A stretch of DNA of 64,000 bases, taken from the NCBI GenBank assembly GCA_037176725.1, contig JAZBRS010000049.1:11860001-11924000 (forward strand). The letters run 5' to 3'. The notes beneath the pieces are model-generated. The model was not told where the DNA came from. It worked only from the letters and a program-made list of their open reading frames with translations, and searched no databases. Origin of the DNA: Posidonia oceanica (taxonomy: Eukaryota > Streptophyta > Magnoliopsida > Alismatales > Posidoniaceae). Positions within the stretch are counted from its first letter, which is position 1. Each line of letters starts with the position of its first letter. The position numbers and the translations under genes are program-made. Positions 23,536-32,512 of the stretch are shown here, piece after piece.

Positions 23536-24003
23536 TGCGCGACTTCGTTCCAGGCAGACGAAGTCCCACATGCCTTCTCGGTTGGAGAAGATGCCCCTCT
23601 TCTCTCGTGCTTTTTTCGGAATTTTGCCCCTTTGCGCAGTCCTAGCCGTTTCGCTTGCCTCCTCAGGCAAGGACAAGCTATCTTTGTTCCCCTCTCTGGG
23701 CTGGCAGCCCTCACTACCCGGACGACAAGCCCGTTAGTTTTTTCTGGCGCCACCTTTTGCGCAAATTTGGACTAGTCGCCAAATTTTCGCATTGCACCAC
23801 AGCCCTTTTAGCATCCCTTTGCATCAACCCTGCATTTCTTTATTAATAACATCACGTACTAGGTAGTTACTTTAGCATGCATTGCATCAGCATTCGCATC
23901 TGCATTTGCTTTTTTGCATTACGACAATGAGTCACGACTTTCGGTGCATCCGTCGAATAAGTGACTCATGCCAATAGCACTTGTGCTCTTACCAGTGTCG
24001 GGT
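23536..24003 (+). other. Hairpin-rich 3' region of element B before the polypurine tract
   Basis: No gene is seen. Several short inverted repeats follow one another: GACTTC/GAAGTC (23542-23567), GAGAAG/CTTCTC around a GATGCCCC loop (23585-23604) and TTGCCT/AGGCAA (about 23656-23671). The equivalent part of element C is 31590-31870. Confidence 0.55.
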
Positions 24004-24079
24004 GGGGTGTCTTGTCAACCCTGAGCCACGGTCTCGCTACGCTTGACCTCGCTCAGGGAGGGGCATCTATAGACACCCC
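24004..24079 (+). promoter_or_regulatory. Polypurine tract and bracketing fold before LTR copy 1
   Basis: The polypurine tract is AGGGAGGGGCATC (24055-24067), directly before the LTR start. GGGGTGTC (24004-24011) can pair with GACACCCC in the LTR start (24072-24079), and CCCTGAGC (24019-24026) with GCTCAGGG (24051-24058). GTCAA (24014-24018) could pair with TTGAC (24043-24047), crossing the second stem. The same arrangement precedes LTR copy 3. Confidence 0.7.
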
Positions 24080-26694
24080 ATTTTGACAGACTTTTAGTTG
24101 GAGAATCTCTGGAAGTTTGCTCAAAAGATGGTATGGCGAATCCTATTCAAAACCCTACCTAAAACCAACCCAAAACCAACCCAAAACCATCCAATTCCAT
24201 TTCACAAACTTAACCAAAGCCTTAAACCAACCCAAGTCCAACACAAGCCCAATAGCAGCCTAGTTTACTGAGTTGCACACTCAGGTGCCGCATGTAGAGG
24301 CGACTAGACCTTGTCGCCAAGATTAGTGGCGACTGGGTTTGGCGCCACGGGTAGTGGCGACTGGACTGTAACTCAGGCCACCGCCCAAGCCCTTCCCGTG
24401 CGGCCGCTGCTGGTCGTTGTCTCCTGCCACCCGTCCCCTTGGCCACTTACTCGCCCACTCCTGGCCATGCACTACACGCCAATAGCCACTAACTCCCTGC
24501 CACTAGTCACCCTCTCCGCTGGCGGTCTTCCCGCTCTCTTCCGAGCCACTACCATGGCTGTCCACCTCCCCTGTAGCCGACGACTTCGTCGTCCCTTCGC
24601 TGCCACCATACTTACTTCCTCGACTTCCAAGCCTTCTCACAGCCACTCACACCACCGCCTCTGTACCTCGTCTACCACCCCGTCCTTCCCTTTTGCTTCG
24701 GCCGGTGAACAAAACCAAGGCACCCAATAGTGAACCCATCACCACACCTGCAATTGTGAGCCTCCAAAGCGAAATTGAGAATCCCTAGAGCGTTTCCCAT
24801 CCTTCCTTGTGCGATCCCGAGCATTCCAGAGTGAATCCAGAGCCTTTCCAAGCCTCGCCGTTACCTCCTTCTCCAACTCCGGCAAACCTTCTCCGCCAAC
24901 TCCGGCGAGCCATAGAGGTGGTTTTCCTCAACACATTGCCTATTTAAGGGTCCGGGAAGTTTCCCGGACCTCTTCCTTTCTTTCCCAAATAGTTAGTTTG
25001 TGTCTTTGCACTCTCGGCTGACCCAACGGCCAAGGAGGCGCTGCAACGCCAGTGAGGTGCCAGCGGCAGTGGGAAAGAGGCACGAGCCTCTCTCCTCGAC
25101 CTGCGAGTGCTCCCTCGTGTCCTCCTCCACACCACGAAGCTTCCCAGCCAACTCCTCGAGCCTTCGGCCGCCTCTATGGCTGGAGTTCGACGAGCAACGG
25201 TGGCGCAAAGTGGAGGAGGTGGGTGGAGCTCCTCGAGCCACCATTTTCCACACCGAAGGTGTGGTTGGGTTCATGGGAACGTCGTTGTGCTTCCCCGACC
25301 CTCCTTAGCATTTTAGACTTCACCCAAGCGACGAATTTTGACGTTGAAGTCCGGTGAACGGACTGCCAGGTTAGCCGCCAGCGTGAGCGGCGACTGACCT
25401 GCAACTCGACCTGCCTGCCGGCCGAACTTTGAGCCACTGCTCTAGCCAACTCAAAGTTCCTTTTTGCATGTTTGTTATATATTTGTAATCTTGGATTGTA
25501 GATATGCATGCTTGTATAATTAGATTTCCATTTTGCATCGTCGTGGGTTCTGGATTTGGCCATGAACTTGGCTGTTTGAGCTACTGGAGTTACAGGTCTG
25601 TCACCAGTCAAATTGGCGACTCGGCTGCAACTTGAGTCAGCCCTCCGGCCAACTTCAGGCCATTGTATCTTGTGACCCATTTGTCCATTTCATTGTTTGA
25701 ATGCATGCTTTTACTCCTGGTTGTGCCAGCTTCAACTCCATGTGTTTGGTTTCAAGTTTTACTTTGATTATCTAGCTTGTTTTTGGCAATGAAAGCCACT
25801 GCTTGGGAACACTGTGAATGGCCGTGTCGCCTGATGCAGCGACGACCAGCCTGAGCGCCACTCACTGTGGCAACTGGGTTGGCTGCTGTTCTCAGTGGTG
25901 ACCCACTCTGCAATCCAAGTAGTGAGCGAGCCGCTGGTTTGCCGCCTTGTTGCTTTGCTTTCTCAACTTGTTTCTATACTGATCTTGATGTTGAGCATGC
26001 TATCTGTGATTCCTAGGTTTTAATTTTCAATTTCATATCGCTTTTATATCCCTTTTGTGGCAATGATCGCTACTGTGTGGGGAGTTGGGTTTGTGCCTCT
26101 GCCGCCTGCCCTACTGGCGACAAGCACAGGCGCCTGTCAGACAGGCGACCCATGCACTGATCCAAGCAGTGTGTTTAGCCACCTTTGTTGTCACTTTTCG
26201 CCTGCTTCATTTAATGCTTCTGGTTTCAGATTCGTTTCCCTTGTTATTTATCACCTCTCTACGATGTTTTATCTTTGATCAATCGCTTTTAAACAAGGTT
26301 TGCTAAGCTTCACATGGTTTATAATTGCATATTGCATACCACCTTAGGGCGAACATAAGCCGGCATTTATTTGCCAACATTTGCCACATAATAGCAGATC
26401 AGTTATAAAAGACTGATTCCTTGGATGTGTCGGGGGTGCCTAACACCTTCCCCGCACGTAACAGGAGTCCTTACCCTTTCTCTGGACCGCATTGACTTTG
26501 TGTCACACATTCACATTGGATTTTGCATGCCTTCGAAATGCATAAGTTTTCCTTGCACGTTCCTTATACGGTTTTCCTAGTTTTTCCGTTTTAATAAATT
26601 AGGTGGCGACTCCTTGTCTTTTCTTTTCTTTTCCTTTTGCATTCGCCTCTTTTTTTTCGGTGTTTTCGAGTCGAATATCCCTCCTCAGATCCAC
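24068..26694 (+). mobile_element. LTR copy 1 (Tat-type), 3' of element B
   Basis: The start is TATAGACACCCC, a one-base variant of the TGTAGACACCC start of the solo LTR. The right end is uncertain and set near 26694. It holds at least ten 21-bp modules (24284, 24313, 24341, 25374, 25600, 25826, 25854, 25882, 26101, 26129), a TATA-like TATTTAA at 24941 and the conserved blocks GGTGCCTAACACC (26435-26447) and GGTGGCGACTC (26602-26612). ORFs inside it have no recognisable domain. Confidence 0.7.
24941..24970 (+). promoter_or_regulatory. TATA-like box followed by a 22-bp palindrome
   Basis: TATTTAA (24941-24947) is followed at once by GGTCCGGGAA-GT-TTCCCGGACC (24949-24970), a perfect 10-bp inverted repeat with a two-base centre. 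If TATA is used, the palindrome would lie between it and the transcript start or at the RNA 5' end. Confidence 0.5.
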
Positions 26695-27684
26695 CCGCTA
26701 ATAGTGACCTACTATCGATCGGTGCATGCGAGCTTTGGCATCATGCATGGACGCGTTGATTTTTAGGGTTACTACGACCGTAAACTATCGCTTTCGGTTG
26801 ATAGGACCGTAAACTATCGCTTCCGGTTGATAGGGCCGTAAACTATCACTTCCGGTTGATAGAACCGTAAACTATCGCTTCCGGTTGATAGGACCGTAAA
26901 CTATCCGATCTTGGTTGAAAAGACTGAAAACTTATCATACCAATCATCCTTTGCGGCCGATAAGTCTGAAACTTATCCGATCCTGGTTGATAAGCCTAAA
27001 AGTTTATCATACCAATCATTGCTTCCTGTTGATAGCACCGTAAACTATCGCTTTCGATTGATAGGACTGTAAACTATCTGATCTTGGTTGATAGGACTGA
27101 AAATGTATCATACCAATCATCCTTTGCAGCCGATAAGTCCGAAACTTATCCGATCCTAGTTGATAAACCTGAAAGTTTATCATACCAATCATCGTTTCTG
27201 GTTGATAGGACCGTAAACTATCGCTTCCAGTTGATAGGACCGTAAACTATCACTTTCGATTGATAGGACCGTAAACTATCGCTTCCGGTTGATAGGGCCG
27301 TAAACTATCGCTTTCGATTGATAGGACCGTAAACTATCTGATCTTGGTTGATAAGATTGAAAACTTATCATACTAATCATCCTTTGCGGCCGATAAGTCC
27401 GAAACTTATCCGATACTGGTTGATAAGCTTGAAAGTTTATCATACCAACCATCGCTTCCGGTTGATAGGACTGTAAACTATCACTTCCGATTGATAGGGC
27501 CATAAACTATCACTTCCGGTTGATAGGACCGTAAACTATTGCTTCCGGTTGATAGGATCGTAAACTATTGCTTCCGGTTGATAGGATCGTAAACTATCGC
27601 TTCCGATTGATAGGACCGTAAACTATCGCTTCCAGTTGATAGGACCGTAAACTATCACTTCCGGTCGATAAGTCCGAAACTTAT
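26695..27684 (+). repeat. 29-bp hairpin array of element C, left part
   Basis: From about 26775 the 29-bp unit GATAGG-ACCGTAAACTATC-(cgcttccggtt) repeats many times, mixed with longer units that contain GATAAG/CTTATC and GATAAA/TTTATC stems. The array is cut at 27684 by the solo LTR and its downstream sequence resumes at 31550. About 26695-26770 is unassigned. Confidence 0.85.
27680..27684 (+). repeat. Target-site duplication CTTAT, left copy
   Basis: The CTTAT at 27680-27684 is repeated at 31545-31549, on the other side of the solo LTR. Confidence 0.85.
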
Positions 27685-30600
27685 TGTAACCATGCGACCG
27701 AATGGCTCGATGAACCGAATCATGGGCCACGGCAAGAAGATGAAGAAAACGGGCGAAGGCTGAAGGAAAGAAAACAAAAACTTGGAGTCGCCACCTAGTC
27801 TAATTGGAAAGCCAGGAGACACGGAAAACTGGAAAAGACATGTAAAATAAATAAAATGCAAAGGATATGACACAAGGTCATTGCGGGCCAAAGATCGGGC
27901 AAGGACTCTTATTACGCATGGAGAAGGTGTTAGGCACCCCCATGCACCCGAGAGAGTCGGTCTTTCTAGGCTATTCCACTCATTTGTGGCTAAGTGTTGG
28001 TAATGATGCCATTTACTATACGCCCTAGGGCGATGAATGCTATGCCATGCTATGGATGCTCAAATGCATGCTCTAAATGCCATGTATGCTGTGATTACAT
28101 GCCCATGTGTATGCACAAGGTGCTGCGATGCATGAGGAAAGTAAACGTGCAACCTATGTGCTCAGCAACGCTATCAGTGTTCCGAATCGAGCGAACCCTG
28201 GTTCGTAAGAACTCCAGACAGTAAGCATCACTGCCCTAAATGCAATGCAGGCAAGAAAACAAAACACCAAGGAAAACCACGCAATGCAAGTGTACGACAT
28301 GCAAAGGGGAAACAAAACAGGGGAAGAAAACCCTAACCTACATGCACGAGAAAGCAGATCGAGAAAACGATGCATGTGATGCAAGTTACAAGGCAATAAG
28401 TGATATGCAGTGATTCAGGTGGGCATAACTTAAGGATCTGATTCCTAATCTGAATAAACTTTGGTTAGAATGAAAGATCATTCAACCAGGAAGACCAGGA
28501 TAGTTAGATCGTGAAGATCCAACGGTCCGATCAAAAGTTATTCAGGAATCAAGTCAGATGGCTCAAAGGCTAGAAAAAGTGGTCTAAGTGGGGGTCTAAG
28601 CACAAAATGCCCCTATGTGTGTGCAATGCAGGGTGTCCTACATGTAATGAGACTAAAAGTGCTCAAAAGGATGCAAGGGTGCTATATGAGATGACGTGAG
28701 GATGTTATGCATGCAAAAATGCAAAAGCAGGGACCTAAGTGCGATTACAAAAAACTACAGGGGCCTAAGTGTAATGCTGCAGAAAAATGCAATGTGGGAT
28801 GATCAAAAAGTGCAAAAAAAGCTAATGATGCAATGTAGAAGGCCAGCAGGGGCTAGATGCAACATTAATTTAATGAATGCATGCAAAGGAAGAAGATAAG
28901 GACAACATGAAATATAGGAAAACTGTAGGGTTTATGTGCAAGGCAGGGCAATTATGAATGCATGCAACATTTGGACCTACGTGCAGTTTAGAAAACATGT
29001 TGGACTAATATGCAATGCAAAACAAACATGCAAGCAATTGATATTAGGATTAACATGTAATTAGCGCAAATTATTGGACTAAATTGCAAAAGCAAAATAA
29101 ACAGTCAAGCATGCAATGATCTAACATTTTTCGAACTAATATGTAATTAAAACAAACTATTGTATTTTACTACAATGCAATATGGTTTAAAATGCAACTT
29201 AAATGACATTTAAATGCATATAGGACTAAAATACAAATAAAACAAGTTATTGGACTAAACAGCAATGCAACATAGTTTAAAACATGATTTAAATGAATGA
29301 TTCAAAGCAAACTGGACTAAAATGCAATTAGAACAAGTTTCTAGATTTTTCTGCAATGCAATAAGATAAAAAAAACAAAATCAAATGACATGGATGAATG
29401 CTCTGAGGACTTAAATGCAATAAAAATAAGTTGCAGGACTTTATGTCAATGCAATAAGATTAAAAATAACATTTAAATGATATGATGAATGATCTGAGGA
29501 CCTAAATGTAATAAAAGTAAACCACAGGACTTAATAGTAATGCAATAAGATAAAAAAACATGATTTAAATGATTAAATGCATGGTCTGTGGACTAAAGTG
29601 CAATAATAGAAACATGCAGGACTAAACAGTATTGCAATAAGGTAAAAAATACGATTTAAATGATTAAATGCATGGTCTGTGGACTAAAGTGCAATAAATA
29701 AAACATGCAAGATTAAATAGTAATGCAATATGATTTTAAATAGAAATTAAATGATTAATCCAACTGAGGTAGGATTGGAAAGTAAATAAAATAAACTTAG
29801 GGACTACATTGCAATGTCTAACGAAAAAAAATAAAAACTAAGTTAAGAATTTAAATCAAACAGTGGCCGTCGGGGCTGTCGGGGCCTGCCAGAGGAGGAG
29901 GTGGTGCTGCAGCCGTGCGGCTGGCTTCTGGCAGGGCAGAGGCACTGAGGAGCCGAAGGGGATCCTCCCGGAGGCGAGGGAGGCTAGAGCTGCACACGGT
30001 GGTGACCGGAGGGCCGGCGCAACGTCGCCGGTCTACTACAGACGCAAAGGCGGGCGGAGCAGGGGCTTCCGGTGTCCAATCGCGCTCGTCTGGTGCAGGG
30101 AGGGGTTCCTGAGGCAGCAGCGATGATCTGGAGCAGCTCGGAAGGCTGGCGAAGCTAGGAGCGTTGCGACGCCGATCGCACCGATGAACGGCACCGGGGA
30201 AGACGCTGAAGTCCAGCGAGATGGCGAGGGGACCACAGACCCTAGGACTAATGGGGAAGAGGCCAGGATGCAAGAGGGGCGAGCGACGAAGCCAGGAAAG
30301 GGGTTTGTTACTTGAGGAGACGCTCGAGGAGGTCTACCGACCTCAGTGGGAATGCGACGGCGGTGCGGCTGGCGGAGGGGGGTCTGGAGGTAGCGACAGG
30401 AAGCAGGCGCATCTGGGGAAGGTCGCTCGGTGTTTTCCGAAGCTCAAAGAGGCCTCTAGGACACTCTTATCGCTCTCGGTTCCCAGAACGGGAAAATGGG
30501 TGCGCCGGCGGCTGTTAAGTGCTCTCTTCCTCTCTGTGCTCTCAAGCTGTGTCACGGCCTTACAGGTGGACTCGTGGAGGTCTCGTGAGGGTGGAGAGGA

Positions 30601-31544
30601 GGGTGAACTGGTGGGTGTGGTTGTGTGGGGAAGATGGGTTGTCGTGGATCAGATGGGTGCAGCTGGGTGTCTGTGAGTGAATGGGAATGATGTGGGGTTC
30701 TTGAGGGGATCTCTGGGAAGCTCTGGGTGTGTGTGAGTGTGTGAAGGGTTGGTGTTGCAGTCGTGAGCTGTCTGTGGTCTGTGCTGTGTGTGAAGGTGAA
30801 GTGGGAGCTCTGTGTGTTTGGTGGGTGCAGCCGGGTTGCTCTGTGGTTCTAGGAGATATTTGGGATCGAGGGGGAGGTGAATTGGGTTGCTGAGGATGCG
30901 TGAGAGTGTGAAGGAAGGGGGAGCTCTCTACTATGCGTGTGGGTGTTGTGTGTTTAGTGGGGAGAGAGAGGTATTGAGGGAGAGGAAGCGACTTGTGTGT
31001 TGGTGTTCTTGTTTGGAAGCCAAAGAGAGTGAGGCCCTTGGGTTCCTTAGGAGTGTAAAATGGAAGGAAGTTGAAGGGGTGGTTGTTGGGTTGATGAGTG
31101 AATGAAGAGAGTGATATTGATGGAGGAAGAGAACACGTATGATTGTGTGTGTATGGGGCTATTGGGTTCTCCTCTTTTGGTTGGGAGTGAGGAGAGTAAA
31201 GAGAGAGATAATGATGATGTGGATAAGGTGGAGATGATGAAGTGAGAGAGGCATTGAAGGAGCCTCCATGTGTGGGTTCTTGTTGTGTTTTGGAGGATGA
31301 GACTTGGGTTTAGTTTAAGCTAGGTTTGGGCTTGAGTTTAGGTGAGACATGAGCTTAGTTTTAGGTTTGGTTTGGGCTTGGGTTTGGGTTTTATGGGTGT
31401 TAAAATGGGTTTGGATGTTGGTAGGTTTTAGGATGTTTGGTTGGGTTTGGGTTTGGGTTTAGTGAATAGGTGGGGGCTGCCACGACCGAGCACATTCCTG
31501 GGAGAAAATCGCCGATGAAGGACTACGAAATCAGGGTGTCTACA
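27685..31544 (-). mobile_element. Solo LTR (3.86 kb, Tat-type) in minus orientation
   Basis: On the minus strand it starts TGTAGACACCC (31544) and ends GGTTACA (27685), flanked by the 5-bp duplication CTTAT, and contains no internal region. It is colinear with LTR copy 3 in the opposite orientation: shared blocks include 28140-28240 with 35745-35830, 28330-28450 with 35590-35650, ~92-bp tandem repeats, and a GT/CA-rich stretch. Conserved blocks GGTGTTAGGCACC (27926-27938) and GGAGTCGCCACC (27784-27795) match the other LTRs. Intra-element LTR recombination is the usual origin of a solo LTR. Confidence 0.9.
29050..29760 (-). repeat. ~92-bp tandem repeats inside the solo LTR
   Basis: A unit with 'gattaaatgcatggtctgtgg...gcaataaggtaaaaaatacgatttaaat' structure recurs about every 91 bp (for example 29571 and 29662), with increasing divergence to the left. 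LTR copy 3 has the same repeats on the other strand (34300-34860). Confidence 0.7.
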
Positions 31545-31549
31545 CTTAT
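31545..31549 (+). repeat. Target-site duplication CTTAT, right copy
   Basis: This matches 27680-27684 exactly and restores a continuous element C array when the solo LTR is removed. Confidence 0.85.
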
Positions 31550-32487
31550 CACTCTTCTATTGCTTTTTTTGGTCAGTAAGCCCGAAACTTACCCATCATC
31601 ATCCTTTGCGCGACTTCACCGGGCGGACGGAGTCATGCTTGCTTTGCCCCCTTGGCAGAAGAGAAGATGCCCCTTCTCTTGCCTTCTCCTCGCAGCAGGA
31701 AAAGATGCCCCTTTTCTTGCTCGCTCTTTTGCTTGCTTCATTAGCAGCAGGAAAAGATGCCCTTTCCTTGTTGACTATCATAGCAGCAAATTGTGCCCCT
31801 CCTGTTTCGCAGCTCTAGCCGTCTGCCTGCTTCCTCAGGCGAGGACAAGCTATCTTTCTTTTCTTCCGGGCTAGCTGTCCTAACTGCTCGGTTGACACCC
31901 GTCATAATTGTCTAACCTCCCTTTCGGTGCCAGGAGTGCTTCGGCTATCCCCTGGTATCATCCCTCGGATACCAGGGGCATCTTATTTTGCTACCCTCGG
32001 TATCTTCCTCAGTTTGGTAACCCATGTTACCTGAATGACATCCGTCACAATGTCAAGCGTTTTTCTCGAGCTGATAGCCCAAACTATCCAATGATGAGTC
32101 CGTCAACTCCTTGGGCCGATAACCCAAACTATCCGGCGATGATTCTGTCAACTCATAATTCATTGCATCAGCGTCACATGTTAGGTAATAACACCGGCAT
32201 CACATGCTAGATAGCAACACCAGCATCGCGTACATACCAGCATCACATATTTCCTCCATCCCCAGCGGAATCCAGCATGGTGAGCATTAGCGTAGGTTTT
32301 ACATCAGCATCAACATTACATCATGCATCAACACTGCATTGCATCTGCATTTGCATTCGCATCGCGGCAACGGGTCATGCATTTGCATTCGCATCTGCAT
32401 TGCAACAGCAGCACCTGGCTCTCACCAACGTCAAGTGGGGTGTCTTGTCAACCCTGAGCAGCGGCCTTAGTCCCCTTGACCTCGCTC
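31550..32487 (+). other. Element C 3' region rich in short hairpins
   Basis: The region continues the array cut by the solo LTR. It contains GTAAG/CTTAC (31576-31592), AAGAGAAG/CTTCTCTT (31659-31680), GAAAAG/CTTTTC (31699-31716), AGGAAA/TTTCCT (about 31749-31768), CCCCTGGTATC/GATACCAGGGG (31949-31978) and GATAG/CTATC (32073-32088). The order corresponds to element B 22440-23700, with units rearranged. Later come GCATCAGCATC-type repeats (32160-32400). Confidence 0.65.
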
Positions 32488-32512
32488 AGGGAGGGGCATC
32501 TATAAACACCCC
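32437..32512 (+). promoter_or_regulatory. Polypurine tract and bracketing fold before LTR copy 3
   Basis: AGGGAGGGGCATC (32488-32500) directly precedes the LTR. GGGGTGTC (32437-32444) faces CACCCC at the LTR start, CCCTGAGC (32452-32459) pairs with GCTCAGGG (32484-32491), and GTCAA (32447) with TTGAC (32476). The pairing is as in element B although the intervening loop differs. Confidence 0.7.

Larger units (their letters stand above)
10931..24067 (+). mobile_element. Element B: Tat-lineage Ty3/gypsy body
   Basis: The order is gag, protease, RT, RNase H, second RNase H, integrase, a long 3' region with a plant-mobile-like ORF and hairpin array, then a polypurine tract that abuts LTR copy 1. 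A matching 5' LTR is not visible; element A's LTR ends just upstream at 10166. The coding region has about 25 TAG, five TGA and two TAA stops by hand count, plus several single-base frameshifts and small deletions. It is more decayed than element A. Confidence 0.8.

Noticed and set aside
24311..25308. Several 70-140-residue ORFs in LTR copy 1
   Set aside because: They overlap on both strands in GC-rich LTR sequence, and none has a known domain or a counterpart in the other LTRs.
26602..26613. GGTGGCGACTC as primer binding site directly after LTR copy 1
   Set aside because: The same block occurs inside the solo LTR (27784-27795), which extends about 100 bp further to its proven end and has no internal region, so the block is part of the LTR.
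29851..30676. GC-rich ORFs on both strands in the solo LTR
   Set aside because: Overlapping shadow ORFs with Pro/Arg/Gly composition; the corresponding part of LTR copy 3 does not keep the frames.
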